A stretch of 64,000 nt of DNA from Azospirillum cavernae (GCF_003590795.1 NZ_QYUL01000005.1:1-64000), one strand, 5' to 3'; numbered from the stretch's first letter, positions 8,022-17,785 are shown. Notes: generated from the letters alone by a model not told the origin. Made by a program: numbers and translations.

Positions 8022-9449
8022 ATGCTGTATGATCGCCACCTGCTCATCGGACGTTACGCCGCCGCTGGAATCGCGGGCTGCCTGATCGGCGCGCTGGTCG
8101 GTGGCGCAGCGATGGCCGGAACCGCCACGACGCGCGCCACACCGGCGGCGCCCCCGGTTCCGCTGGTGCAATCCTGGGCCTTGCGGCTGGAGCAGCGGGC
8201 GAGCGACCTTCAGAACGCCCCCAAAGTGACGGCGACCCGCGTCGGCTTCGGCGCGGTGGTGAAAAAGGGCGACGGCGGATTCATTGAGACGGTGGCCCCC
8301 GCGCTGGAGGTGCCGACCGACGTCGTGGACGAGGCGTCGCCCTATCCGACGGTGGACGCCGCCCCGCCGGTGGTCTTCCGCATCCGCTCGCCGCTTGCCG
8401 ACCGCGTCGGCAAGGTGGCGCGGCGGCTGATCGAGCTTGGCCATCTGCCGCCCGACCAATGGACCGACAGCTTTGAGGATCCGTTGGAGAACGCCGTGCG
8501 CGCCTTCCAGATCGTCGAGGGCTTGCAGCCCGACGGCAAGGTCGGCGAGGTGACGCGCCAGGCGCTCGACCGCACCCCGGCGCAGGCCGCCGCGATGATG
8601 CAGCGCGCCGCCACCGCCATGCGGGCGCAACAGGCGTCGATCCCCGACACCGCCGTTCTGGTCAATCTGCCCAGCCAGACCGTGACCTACATTGAGCATG
8701 GCCGCCCGGTCTTCACCATGCGCGCGGTGGTCGGTCGGCCCTCGCGCAAGACGCCCCTGCTTCAGGACAAGATCACCAGCGTCACCATCAACCCAACCTG
8801 GACGGTTCCGCCCACCGTTCTGAACGAAGACAAGCTGCCGGTCCTGCGCAAAAAGGGAACCACCGGCATCAAGAACGCCGTCGTCTATCTGGACGGAACC
8901 GAGGTCGCCACCGAAACCGTCAATTGGTGGGCGGTCGATCCGGGCCGGATCCGCATCGTCCAAAAGCCGGGCGACGACAACGCGCTGGGCCGGTTCCGCT
9001 TCAACCTGACCAACGGCGACGGCATCTTCCTGCACGGCACCAACGACCCACGCCTGTTCAGCCGTGACATGCGCGCCGCCAGTTCAGGCTGCGTCCGGCT
9101 GGAAGACGCCCGGATGATGGCCAACACGCTGTTGACCCCCGCGAAGCTGTCCCCCACCGCCGTCGCCCAACAGCTCGACACCGGCGAGACCAAGACTGTC
9201 CGCCTGCCGAACGCCATCCCCGTGCGTTTCGTCTATTGGAACGCCTCGGTCGACACCGACGGCACGGTGCGCGTGCATCCCGACATTTACGAAGACGCGC
9301 CCGGCCAGTCGCCCGCCGCCGCCCCATCCAAACCACGCCCGATGACGAAGCCGGCGGTGCTGCCGGTTCCACCGGCGCAAGTCGGCCCGGTGTCCTCGGC
9401 CACCGTCCGCAACCTCGTCGCCCCGACCGTCAACGCCACCCGGATGTGA
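8022..9449 (+). CDS. L,D-transpeptidase (YkuD fold) with peptidoglycan-binding domain
   Basis: A 475-residue envelope enzyme. An N-terminal hydrophobic segment (about residues 10-32) serves as signal or anchor. A PG_binding_1-like helical domain (about 125-185; DQWTDSFEDPLENAVRAFQ...LQPDGKVGEVTRQAL) precedes the YkuD catalytic domain (about 215-380). His338 (FLHGTNDPRLF) and Cys357 (AASSGCVRL) match the catalytic His and Cys. The C-terminal tail is Pro/Ala-rich. It is of the long YcbB-like type, which forms 3-3 crosslinks or attaches proteins to peptidoglycan. It stands alone, with a VOC protein 31 bases downstream. Confidence 0.9.
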   Translation: MLYDRHLLIGRYAAAGIAGCLIGALVGGAAMAGTATTRATPAAPPVPLVQSWALRLEQRASDLQNAPKVTATRVGFGAVVKKGDGGFIETVAPALEVPTDVVDEASPYPTVDAAPPVVFRIRSPLADRVGKVARRLIELGHLPPDQWTDSFEDPLENAVRAFQIVEGLQPDGKVGEVTRQALDRTPAQAAAMMQRAATAMRAQQASIPDTAVLVNLPSQTVTYIEHGRPVFTMRAVVGRPSRKTPLLQDKITSVTINPTWTVPPTVLNEDKLPVLRKKGTTGIKNAVVYLDGTEVATETVNWWAVDPGRIRIVQKPGDDNALGRFRFNLTNGDGIFLHGTNDPRLFSRDMRAASSGCVRLEDARMMANTLLTPAKLSPTAVAQQLDTGETKTVRLPNAIPVRFVYWNASVDTDGTVRVHPDIYEDAPGQSPAAAPSKPRPMTKPAVLPVPPAQVGPVSSATVRNLVAPTVNATRM

Positions 9450-9480
9450 CGCTTCTCCCTCCCGGCCCCACGGAAACCGC

Positions 9481-9882
9481 ATGACCGACCGCGCTCTGAT
9501 CGCCCGGATCGACCATTTCGTTCTGACGGTCGCCTCGATTGACGCGACCTGCGCCTTCTATGGCCGCGTTCTGGGCATGGAGACCGTCACCTTCGCCGGA
9601 GGCCGCAAGGCGCTCGCCTTTGGCCATCAGAAAATCAACCTGCACGAGGTCGGACGAGAGTTTGAGCCAAAGGCCCAGCGCCCGACCAGCGGATCGGGTG
9701 ATTTCTGCCTGATTTCCGACACGCCGCTCGACGCGATCATCGCGCATCTCCACGCGCAGGACGTCGCCATCGAGCTTGGCCCGGTTGACCGCACCGGGGC
9801 CATGGGGCCGCTGCGCTCCGTCTATTTCCGCGACCCCGACGGCAATCTGGTCGAAGTCTCCAACCAGACCGCCGTGCCGTAA
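9481..9882 (+). CDS. VOC-family (glyoxalase/bleomycin resistance-type) protein
   Basis: A 133-residue single-module vicinal-oxygen-chelate protein. The start IARIDHFVLTVASIDATCAFY and the end SVYFRDPDGNLVEVSNQ are the canonical beta-alpha-beta motif ends that provide metal ligands (His in RIDHFVL, Glu in LVEVSN). KINLHEVG is the middle metal-proximal strand. Small VOC proteins of this shape are lyases, dioxygenases or drug-binding proteins, and the substrate is not predictable. It follows the L,D-transpeptidase by 31 bases and converges on the lactonase gene. Confidence 0.88.
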   Translation: MTDRALIARIDHFVLTVASIDATCAFYGRVLGMETVTFAGGRKALAFGHQKINLHEVGREFEPKAQRPTSGSGDFCLISDTPLDAIIAHLHAQDVAIELGPVDRTGAMGPLRSVYFRDPDGNLVEVSNQTAVP

Positions 9883-9887
9883 CGCTG

Positions 9888-10781
9888 TCAAACCGCCGGA
9901 TCGAACAGCGGTTCCGGCAGGCCCGGCGTGGCGACCGACAGGGCGAACAGGCCGCCGGATTGGGGGAGGCGGTCCAACTCCGCCGCCGGGCGTCCGGCGG
10001 ACGCCGTGGTCACATAAAGCGTCCGGCGATCCGCCCCGCCAAAGGCCACCATGGTTGGGCAGCGGGCGGGAACCGGATGTTCGGACAGCAGCGCGCCGGT
10101 CGGGGCGTAGCGTTGCACCCGCCCCCCTTCGTACAGCGCGGTCCAGTAACAGCCCTCAGCATCCACCGCCGCGCCGTCCGGACGGCCCCGGTCATCGTCG
10201 GTCGGCTGAAGCCGGACGAAGACCTCCCGGTCCGACAGATCCCCCGTCGCCGGGTCGTAGCGGTAGCGATAAATTGTAAAGGTCGGCGTGTCCGAATGAT
10301 ACAGCGTCCGCCCGTCCGGGCTGAAAGCCAGACCGTTGGAGGTGAGAAGCCCGCCCGCCAAAGCCGTCAGCCCCCGGCGGTCAAAGCGGTAGAGGTGGGC
10401 CTGGCCACCCGCCTTTGGCTCGTCCAGCGTTCCCGCCAGAAAACGCCCCGCCGGATCCGCCCGTCCATCGTTGAAGCGGCTGGTCGCCGTGTCTTCGGGG
10501 TTGACCGCCACTTGTTCAATCGGCGCGCCCGCCACGTCCAACAGCCACAGGCCCGACCGCATCCCCGCCAGAAAGCCGCCGCCCTTGCGCAAGGCGAGGC
10601 ACGCGATGTCTTCGGGCATCGCCATGGCGCGGTTGGAGCCGTCCGCCGGGTCGAAGCGGTTCAACGTCCGCCCCTTGATGTCCACCCAATAGAGCGCCTG
10701 CTCCGCCGCCGACCAGAGCGGGCATTCCCCCAGCTTCGCGCGCGCGTCAAAAACGCAGGAAAAGGATTGGTCGGTGGTCAT
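9888..10781 (-). CDS. SMP-30/gluconolactonase-family protein
   Basis: A 297-residue six-bladed beta-propeller. SMP-30/LRE signatures are GECPLWSAAEQALYWVDIKG at the N-terminus (metal-ligand Glu), RFNDGRADPAGRFLAGTLDE, LTSNGLAFSPDGRTLYHSDT (Asn and Asp metal ligands) and GRPDGAAVDAEGCYWTALYEGG. These enzymes hydrolyse sugar lactones to aldonic acids using a divalent metal. No sugar dehydrogenase is nearby to fix the substrate. Convergent with the VOC gene, five bases apart. Confidence 0.9.
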   Translation of the reverse strand: MTTDQSFSCVFDARAKLGECPLWSAAEQALYWVDIKGRTLNRFDPADGSNRAMAMPEDIACLALRKGGGFLAGMRSGLWLLDVAGAPIEQVAVNPEDTATSRFNDGRADPAGRFLAGTLDEPKAGGQAHLYRFDRRGLTALAGGLLTSNGLAFSPDGRTLYHSDTPTFTIYRYRYDPATGDLSDREVFVRLQPTDDDRGRPDGAAVDAEGCYWTALYEGGRVQRYAPTGALLSEHPVPARCPTMVAFGGADRRTLYVTTASAGRPAAELDRLPQSGGLFALSVATPGLPEPLFDPAV

Positions 10782-10851
10782 GGAACAGGCGCCTCGTCAG
10801 GAATGCTGCGGCAGTGGGACTGCGCGAGCTTGACCGGGGCACGGTCAACAA

Positions 10852-13413
10852 TCAAGCCTGCGTCACCACATTCCCGTTGGCGTGCGGGGAGGTTCCGTCG
10901 GTCCCCGCCGCTTGCCCCGCAAGGCAGCGGCTCATTTCCCGAAACAGCACCGTCCGGTCAATGGGTTTGGCGACATAGCCATTCATGCCAACCGCCCGGC
11001 AGCGGGCGACGTCCTCGGGAAAGGTGTTGGCGGTCAAGGCGATGATCGGCGTCCGGTTGACCGGGTCCGCCATGCCACGAATCGCCCGCGTCGCGTCCAG
11101 CCCATCCATCACCGGCATGTTGACGTCCATCAGCACAAGGTCGAAGGCGTGCCGCCGCATCGCCGCGACCGCCGCCGCCCCATCCTCCACCGCGACGACG
11201 CGATGCTTGGCTTGCTTCAGCAGGGTGACGACCAACAGACGATTCATCTCGACGTCTTCCGCCACCAAGATCCGCAGCCCTTCGGGCAAGACGCCATCAA
11301 CCGGCGCGGCCACAATGGGCGCCGTCGTCGGCGCGACCTGGGAGGACCGAGAATGCGGCGGCAGGCTGGCCAGAGCGGCGGTTGACGACGCCGAGGCCGC
11401 CGTCGGGCGCAGCGCGTCGAGCCGTTGTTGCAACTCCGCCGGATCATAGGGTTTGGCGATGACGTCGTACCCAGCGTGAGCCGCGTCGTCGGCGATCACG
11501 GCATGGGCGGCGAAGCCAGACGCCAACAGGACGGCCAGATCCGGGCGCAGCCGCCGCGCCTCGCGGGCCAATTCCGCCCCATTCATCCCCGGTGGCATCA
11601 CAATGTCGCTGAACAACAAATCAAGCGGAGCGGACTGGCGCAAGATCGCCAAAGCCTCGTTGGCGTTGGCGGCGCCAAGCACCCGATGCCCCCAGTTCCG
11701 CAGCAGAGCGACGCCGCTGTCGCGAATCGTCGGGTCATCTTCGACCATCAAAATCGACAGGGACGCGCGCGGCGCCAGCGACGGCGCAACCGTTCGCCCA
11801 GCCTCGTCCGCGACCCGATCCGGGGCGAAGCGCGCCATGGCGACCGTCCCCTGCCCTTGCGCGCTCGACAGCGTCAGCGTCCCGCCATGAAGCTCCATCA
11901 GCCGCCGGGTCAGCGGCAAGCCCGCCGCGCGGCGCGGCCCCGCTGAATTGTCCGAGGCGTCCCCCCGCTCGAAGGCTCGCAGCACCGGCGTCGCATCCGA
12001 CTCCCCCGTTCCCGTGCCGTTGTCGCGCACCAAAAGCCGCAACGCCCCATCGGCGTCCAACGAGGTTTCAACATCCACACGCCCGCCGGTCGGCGTGTGT
12101 TTCATCGCGTTGGACAGAAGATTCAGCAAGATCTGCCGGACGCGCTTCTCGTCGCCCCGCAGATAGCGCGCCGCCGGATCGACCGAGGCGACGATCTGAA
12201 CGCCCACGCGCCCCGCCCGCTGCGACAGCAGACGGATGGCGAAGGTCGTGGCCTGTTCCAAATCCACGGTTTCGTCGTCGAGAACCAGTTGCCCGGCCTC
12301 AGCCCGGACATTGTCCAGGATCTCGTTGATAAGCTCCAAAAGATGCTGGCCGCTGTCACGAATGTTGAGGGCAAAATCCTTGTAGAACGGGTTGTTGATC
12401 GGCCCTTCCGATTCACGCGCGATCAAATCAGCGAAGCCAATCACCGCGTTCATCGGCGTGCGCAACTCATGGCTCAGGCTGGCGAGAAACTCGCTCTTGG
12501 ACCGGCTCGCGGCGTCGGCGGCCTGCCGGGCGTCGTAAAGCTCCGCCTCCATCACCTTGCGGGCGGTGATGTCCCGTTCGACGCTGACGCACTCCAGCGG
12601 TTTGCCCCAATCATCCATCACCAAACGGATGTCCGCTTCGATCCACACCCACCGGCCATCGGCGTGGCGAAGCCGGTAGACCGCCGTCATCGTCGGCTGA
12701 CCGCGCGTCAAGCCCGACACCCCATCGGCCACCGCCGCCAGATCATCCGGATGAACCCGTTCCACCAACGGGCGCCCGATCATCTCCGCCGGATCGCAGC
12801 CCAAACACGCGCGCACGCTGTCGGAACAGGAGAGGCGCCCCCCGTTCAGGTCCAGGCGCCCGACGATGTCCGACACACTGTCGGCCAACAACCGACAGCG
12901 CGCCTCACTGTCCCGAAACGCCGCCTCCGCCTCGTTGCGGCGGGTGACGTCGCGGGCGTTGACCGACAGCATGGCGATGGCGCCGTCGCCCCCCCGAATC
13001 GGCGTCTGCGCCACCTCCCAGCGGCGGGTGACGCCGTGGACGACGCACTCCTCTTCAAAGCGGGTGGCGGCCCCCGCATCGACGCAGCTTTGCAGATCAC
13101 GGGTTGTCTTTTCCGCCAAGGCGGGGGGAAGGAAGGCGCTCAGTCCTTTGCCCTCCACACGCTCCGCCGTCGCATTCCAAGCCAACAGAGCCGCCGCGTT
13201 GGCCCACTGCGCGACAAAGGAGCCATCCCCGGCGACCCGAACGATGAACAGCCGGTCGCTGGAATGATCGAACACAGCGCGCAGCGCAGCCTCGCTCGCG
13301 GCCACCCGCCGGAATCGCGCGGCAAACGGGCGCCACAGCCGCCCATAAGACAGCAGCGCAAGCGCCAGAAACCCAATGCCGAACGCCAGGGTGATGATGA
13401 TGCCCGTTTCCAT
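10852..13413 (-). CDS. membrane-anchored hybrid sensor histidine kinase (PAS-PAS-HisKA-HATPase-REC-REC)
   Basis: An 853-residue hybrid kinase. One transmembrane helix (residues 5-25) is followed by two PAS modules (about 40-165 and 165-290), HisKA with His315 in LSHELRTPMNAV, an HATPase, and two receiver domains. REC1 (about 547-665) has LMVEDD and the phospho-acceptor in FSDIVMP; REC2 (about 715-840) has LVAEDVEMNR and LMDVNMPVMDG. The ATP lid is odd: the G1 box is DNGTGTG, and the G2 box, normally GxGLGL, reads AAGLPLT. Either the lid diverged or catalysis is weak. It is divergent from the next kinase; the 292 bases between hold promoters and no visible gene. Confidence 0.9.
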   Translation of the reverse strand: METGIIITLAFGIGFLALALLSYGRLWRPFAARFRRVAASEAALRAVFDHSSDRLFIVRVAGDGSFVAQWANAAALLAWNATAERVEGKGLSAFLPPALAEKTTRDLQSCVDAGAATRFEEECVVHGVTRRWEVAQTPIRGGDGAIAMLSVNARDVTRRNEAEAAFRDSEARCRLLADSVSDIVGRLDLNGGRLSCSDSVRACLGCDPAEMIGRPLVERVHPDDLAAVADGVSGLTRGQPTMTAVYRLRHADGRWVWIEADIRLVMDDWGKPLECVSVERDITARKVMEAELYDARQAADAASRSKSEFLASLSHELRTPMNAVIGFADLIARESEGPINNPFYKDFALNIRDSGQHLLELINEILDNVRAEAGQLVLDDETVDLEQATTFAIRLLSQRAGRVGVQIVASVDPAARYLRGDEKRVRQILLNLLSNAMKHTPTGGRVDVETSLDADGALRLLVRDNGTGTGESDATPVLRAFERGDASDNSAGPRRAAGLPLTRRLMELHGGTLTLSSAQGQGTVAMARFAPDRVADEAGRTVAPSLAPRASLSILMVEDDPTIRDSGVALLRNWGHRVLGAANANEALAILRQSAPLDLLFSDIVMPPGMNGAELAREARRLRPDLAVLLASGFAAHAVIADDAAHAGYDVIAKPYDPAELQQRLDALRPTAASASSTAALASLPPHSRSSQVAPTTAPIVAAPVDGVLPEGLRILVAEDVEMNRLLVVTLLKQAKHRVVAVEDGAAAVAAMRRHAFDLVLMDVNMPVMDGLDATRAIRGMADPVNRTPIIALTANTFPEDVARCRAVGMNGYVAKPIDRTVLFREMSRCLAGQAAGTDGTSPHANGNVVTQA

Positions 13414-13705
13414 GCCACCCCCCTACCCCAGCCCGCCGCGACGCGCCAAGGACGCCGCAACCATGATCGACCCGAAAATGTCTACACGCACTGCCGGACA
13501 AGCAAAAGACTCAAATATCTCTATTCTTCACCGGGATCGATCAGTCGGTGTTTCAAGTATCCTTTCGGTTGATGCATAATTCCCGGCGTGGTTGAAGGAT
13601 GCCAAGGGAAACCCGATGACCGCTGTCTTTCGTTGGATCTGCCCCTCACCCTGCTCTTGCAAAGCATACGATAATATGTTCTTCCCTGATATTGCCCTCT
13701 GACCT

Positions 13706-15583
13706 ATGTCCAAAGGCGTTCTCATGCCGCTGGCGGTTTTCTCGCGAAGCTTGGTCGCCCGCACAACCGCCTCGGCGGCGTTGTTGGTCTCGATTCTGAT
13801 CGCGGTTCCCATGATCGTTCTGATCCAGGCCGATGTGCGCAGCACGCGGGCGGAACTGGCCATCCGGGCGGAGTTGGCGACAAAGATCGTGCTGGACGAC
13901 GTCGCCAACGCGCTGTGGGACCTGGATCCGGAAGAGGCGATGACCGCGCTTGCCCCGTTGCGGTCGGTGGACGCCTTTGCCGAAGCGGTGGTCTTGGGAA
14001 GCTATGGCGAGCGCTTTGTCGCGTATCGGAAGCCCGGAACAGGTCCGCTGTCCGACGAAGCGTCCACCACCGCCGTCGCCCCTCTGGAGCATTTGGATCG
14101 GGTCGGCAACAAACGGACAATCGGCACGATGCTGCTCCGTTTGGACGCCACGCCGACCAACGCCACCATTCGCCACGACGTGGCGATGCTCAGCAGCATT
14201 GGCGTCTGCATCCTGCTGCTGCTGGTCATCGGTGTGGTCTGGGCGGCGCGCGGCGTCACCGCGCCAATCGCGGCCATGACCCGGACCATGACCGATCTGG
14301 CGGCGGGCGACGTTTCGGTCGCGGTGCCGGGGCGACACCGCGACGATGAGATTGGCCGGATGGCGACCGCCTTGCGGATCTTCCGTCAAAACGCCATTGA
14401 TCTGCGCTTGGCCAAGGAGCGGGCGGAGCAGGCGGTCGCGTCCAAGGCGAAATTCATGGCGGCGGCCAGTCACGACCTGCGGCAACCCGCGCAATCGCTG
14501 CTGATGCTGACCGCTTTGCTGCGCACGACCGCAAAGACTCCCGACGTCGCCGATTCCGCTCAAAAGATCGAGCAAGTCGTGATGAACCTCAAGCAGTTGC
14601 TCGACGAACTGCTGGAAGTTTCCCGGCTCGACGCCGGAGGCGTGGCGGTGACGATGGGAACCCATGACGTCGGCGATTTGCTCCAGGCGCTCGACACCCA
14701 GTTCGGCCCGGTCGCCCGCAACAAAGGGCTGACGCTGACCGTCTCGCCGATGCGCGCCAACATCGTCACCGACCGCGTCCTGCTGCTGCGTCTGTTGGGC
14801 AATCTGATCGACAACGCCATCCGTTACACCCTGTCGGGATCCATTCAGATCGTCGGTTTGGAGGTTGGCGGCCAGATCATTCTTGAGGTTCGCGACAGCG
14901 GCATCGGCATTCCCGAAGACCGCTTGGACGCGATTTGGGAAGAGTTCCACCAGCTTGGCAACCCGGAACGCAACCGTGACAATGGAATCGGGCTGGGCTT
15001 GTCCATCGTCAAGCGGTTGGCCGCCACGCTCAATCATCCGGTGAAAGTCCGCTCCGTTCTCGGCAAGGGTTCGGTGTTTTCCATCGCCGTCCCCCTGGCC
15101 GCCAAACTGGCCCAGCCGCCGGAGCCGCCAGCGGTTCGTCTGGAACCCGCCCCCATCCTCCCGCCCCCCGCCGCCCCCCCTGCCCTCATCTCCCCCGCCC
15201 TCACGGGCAACGGCGTCGCGGTTCTGGTCATTGACGACGATCCCTTTGTGCTGAACGGGCTGTCGCTCTTTCTCGCCAACGAAGGGCATCGGGTTCACAG
15301 CGTGTCGACCACCGCGCAAGGCGTGCAGGATGTCCAGGATGGTCTGTTCAAACCGGACGTCATCGTCGCCGACTATCATCTGTCGGCGACCGACACTGGC
15401 ATCGACTTCATCAACCGTCTCTGGATGTTGCTGGGAATTCGCATTCCGGCGATCCTGATTTCCGGTCGTCTCGACAGCGTCGTCACCCGTCAGGCCGCCG
15501 ATCTGGGCATCACCGTCGTGGCCAAACCCATCATGCCGGATGTGTTGTCCAGGTTGGTCTCGGAGCTTCCCCGAACGCGCTGA
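13706..15583 (+). CDS. hybrid sensor histidine kinase (HAMP-HisKA-HATPase-REC)
   Basis: A 625-residue kinase. Two membrane helices (about residues 19-40 and 168-190) bound a periplasmic sensor of about 125 residues. HAMP follows (APIAAMTRTMTDLAAGD), then HisKA with His256 in the ASHDLRQPAQSL variant, HATPase with intact boxes (NLIDNAIRY, DSGIGIP, GIGLGLSIVKRL), a Pro-rich linker and one REC with phospho-acceptor Asp556 (VADYHLS). HDLRQP kinases often lack their own output domain and phosphorylate separate regulators. The ATG at 13706 has no clear ribosome-binding site; ATG 13724 (MPLAVFSRSL) is preceded by AAAGG at good spacing and may be the true start. Confidence 0.88.
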   Translation: MSKGVLMPLAVFSRSLVARTTASAALLVSILIAVPMIVLIQADVRSTRAELAIRAELATKIVLDDVANALWDLDPEEAMTALAPLRSVDAFAEAVVLGSYGERFVAYRKPGTGPLSDEASTTAVAPLEHLDRVGNKRTIGTMLLRLDATPTNATIRHDVAMLSSIGVCILLLLVIGVVWAARGVTAPIAAMTRTMTDLAAGDVSVAVPGRHRDDEIGRMATALRIFRQNAIDLRLAKERAEQAVASKAKFMAAASHDLRQPAQSLLMLTALLRTTAKTPDVADSAQKIEQVVMNLKQLLDELLEVSRLDAGGVAVTMGTHDVGDLLQALDTQFGPVARNKGLTLTVSPMRANIVTDRVLLLRLLGNLIDNAIRYTLSGSIQIVGLEVGGQIILEVRDSGIGIPEDRLDAIWEEFHQLGNPERNRDNGIGLGLSIVKRLAATLNHPVKVRSVLGKGSVFSIAVPLAAKLAQPPEPPAVRLEPAPILPPPAAPPALISPALTGNGVAVLVIDDDPFVLNGLSLFLANEGHRVHSVSTTAQGVQDVQDGLFKPDVIVADYHLSATDTGIDFINRLWMLLGIRIPAILISGRLDSVVTRQAADLGITVVAKPIMPDVLSRLVSELPRTR

Positions 15584-15752
15584 TTGAGACGATCATCCGC
15601 CACATCGACAATCTGGCATCGACCAGTTGGCCAGCTTGCGTTTGCCCCTGAACAGCCTACCCTCCATCACGCCCCATCACGCGGCGTTGCGGGTCTCGTC
15701 CGTTCCAAAGGATGCCTGCGTTCGGGCACACCTCAATCGATGGAGAACCGCT

Positions 15753-16211
15753 GTGCCGACCATGTCGATCACTCACAATCAACGGGCGCGCGACGTCATT
15801 GGGCAGTTCGATTTCAGCCCTGTCTTGCGGCGCGCGCTGTCCAAAGGCGTGCCTCCACACACCGCCGCCATCGCCCTGGACCAGCTCAAACTTTTCCTGA
15901 TCGCCTGCGCGGAACACCCAAACACGGATCTGGCGCCGCCCTCGTCAGCCTGCGATGAGTTGTGGCACGACTTCATCGTGGCCGACACCCGCAGCTATTG
16001 CCGCTTTTGTGACGCCGTGTATGGGGAGTATCTGCATCACAACGGGGCAACCGCATCGCCAGAGCGTCTGGCCGCCGCCCGCCGGAACAGCGCCCTTCTG
16101 CTTGGCCTTCCCGCAACAACCGATTGTCTGCGCAACGCGCAAGAAGCCGATTGTCTGCGCGAGGTCATCACCCCGGATTGTCTGCGGGAGGCATCGCCCA
16201 CGCATGTCTGA
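15753..16211 (+). CDS. small hypothetical protein with a DELWHDF motif and C-terminal DCLR repeats
   Basis: A 152-residue soluble protein. The central stretch ACDELWHDFIVADTRSYCRF, followed by CDAVYGEYLHH, resembles the conserved W-H-x-H/F...Y...C core of glycine-rich-domain (DUF1399/GRDP-like) proteins, but this match is tentative. The C-terminus holds three copies of DCLR(N/E) at 13- and 12-residue intervals, and the DNA shows GATTGTCTGCG three times (16123, 16156, 16177 region). I chose the GTG at 15753 because GGAGAA at 15742-15747 sits five bases before it; the in-frame ATG at 15762 is spaced too far from it. It follows the kinase gene on the same strand. Confidence 0.55.
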   Translation: MPTMSITHNQRARDVIGQFDFSPVLRRALSKGVPPHTAAIALDQLKLFLIACAEHPNTDLAPPSSACDELWHDFIVADTRSYCRFCDAVYGEYLHHNGATASPERLAAARRNSALLLGLPATTDCLRNAQEADCLREVITPDCLREASPTHV

Positions 16212-16231
16212 CCGCGCGATCCGGCCTATGG

Positions 16232-17785
16232 TCAGGCAAAGTTCATGCCGCCAAAGGGGGTGATGAAGGTGTCGGTCAGGGCGTTGCTGCGCAGAGCCAC
16301 ATAGTCCGGCACAACCAGGGGGATCACCGGCAAGTCTCCCATGACGATTTGCTCAGCGTCCTTGTAGGCCGTGGCCCTTTCTTTTGGCTGGGACAGGGCC
16401 ATCGCCGCTTCGATGATGGCGTCGAATTCGGCGTTGACCCAGCCAACCGGGTTGAAGCGGCTGCGGCTGGAAAACAGCTCGTCGAGAAAATTCATCGGGT
16501 CGGGGTAGGTCGCCGTCCACCCGAACAGGAAGGCGTCATAATCGCGCCGCCGTGACCGGGTGATGAACTCCTGCCGGGGGGTCGTCACCAATTTGGCCGG
16601 AATGCCCGCGTTGTTCCATTGCGACACGTAATAGACAAACTCCCGTCGATACTCCGGCACAATGTGAACGGCAAATGGCTCCAACCCCCGGCCTTCTGGA
16701 TAACCAGCCTGGACCAACAGCTCCTTGGCCTTGACAGGGTCGTAGAGCAGGGGAGGGAGTCGCTCGTTCGACAACAGGGCGGGAGGCACGACGCCGTTGT
16801 GCACGCGGGCCATGCCCCGGAAGAAACGCTCCACCATGGCCTCACGGTCAATCAGCAAGGACATCGCCTGTCGCACACGAAGATCGCCAAACGCTTTGAC
16901 CCGGCGTGGATCCAAAGCGACGGCGCGCATTTGCATGCGGGGGCAAAAAATCAACGACCTTTTAAAGCCTGGATCATCGGCGACCAAGCGAAGGGCGTCG
17001 GTGTCGACAAAGGAAAAATCGATCTGGCTGTCGTTGAACAACGTGATGCCATCGTTGCCAATGCCGGTCGCCAGAAAGGACACCCGGTCAAACGGCGCCG
17101 CCACGCCCCGCCAATGGGGGTTGGCCGCGACATCGACCCGAATGCCTTCCGTGCTGCCCATCAGACGATAAGGGCCGGTGCCCGCCGACATCTCGCGGTG
17201 CCAGTTGGGTCCGGCCTGCGCGATGGCCTCGACGTCAACGATGTTGAAGCGGGCGAAGGGGAAGATCGCGCAAGGCTCGTCGCACACCACCTCCAACGTG
17301 TGGTCGTCAATCACAGTGACGCCGCTCAACGTGACGCTGGTCTTGTCTCGGATGTCGCGAAAGCCACGCACCTTGGACAAGGCGAGCGCGGCGAAATGCG
17401 CGCCCTCCGCTGCAACCGCCGCCTCAAACGTCCGCTTGACGTCCAGCGCCGTAAAAGGGCGCCCGGATTGGAACACAACGTCGCGGCGCAGCGTCAGTTT
17501 CCAACGCCGCGCCCGATCGGACGCCTCCCACGCGGTGGCCAAGCCGGGCAGGATGCGGCCATCCGGGTCAACGCTGGTCAGACTTTCATACATGGCGCCA
17601 AGAATCTGACGCGCGACCAGATCATTGACTGTCAACGGATTCAGCGAGACGGGCAGGGCCTTGAGGCCCACCCGCAAGGCCCCAGCCCCCGCCGCCCAAG
17701 CCGTTGCCCCCGTCGCGACCGATCCCGCCGCAACCCCCGCCGCGCCAAGCAGACTCAAGAATTGTCGTCGCTGGACAGTCCGCAT
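16232..17785 (-). CDS. Tat-exported peptide/nickel-type ABC substrate-binding protein (SBP_bac_5)
   Basis: A 517-residue extracytoplasmic solute-binding protein of the oligopeptide/nickel (cluster C) family. The N-terminus has a twin-arginine signal (RRQFLSLLGAAGVAAG, Arg6-Arg7). Family stretches include VNDLVARQILGAMYESLTSV, GRILPGLATAWEASD, YRLMGSTEG and FGWTATYPDPMNFLDELFSS. No permease or ATPase genes adjoin it, so it is an orphan that must use another DppBCDF-type system or act as a sensor. The start at 17785 is supported by GAGGG five bases upstream; longer in-frame starts at 17821 and 17932 precede the signal and lack such a site. The 184-base upstream region carries a large inverted repeat. 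Confidence 0.88.
   Translation of the reverse strand: MRTVQRRQFLSLLGAAGVAAGSVATGATAWAAGAGALRVGLKALPVSLNPLTVNDLVARQILGAMYESLTSVDPDGRILPGLATAWEASDRARRWKLTLRRDVVFQSGRPFTALDVKRTFEAAVAAEGAHFAALALSKVRGFRDIRDKTSVTLSGVTVIDDHTLEVVCDEPCAIFPFARFNIVDVEAIAQAGPNWHREMSAGTGPYRLMGSTEGIRVDVAANPHWRGVAAPFDRVSFLATGIGNDGITLFNDSQIDFSFVDTDALRLVADDPGFKRSLIFCPRMQMRAVALDPRRVKAFGDLRVRQAMSLLIDREAMVERFFRGMARVHNGVVPPALLSNERLPPLLYDPVKAKELLVQAGYPEGRGLEPFAVHIVPEYRREFVYYVSQWNNAGIPAKLVTTPRQEFITRSRRRDYDAFLFGWTATYPDPMNFLDELFSSRSRFNPVGWVNAEFDAIIEAAMALSQPKERATAYKDAEQIVMGDLPVIPLVVPDYVALRSNALTDTFITPFGGMNFA

Noticed and set aside
15627..15752. N-terminal extension of the small DELWHDF protein from a TTG
   Set aside because: No ribosome-binding site and no similarity; GGAGAA fits the GTG at 15753.
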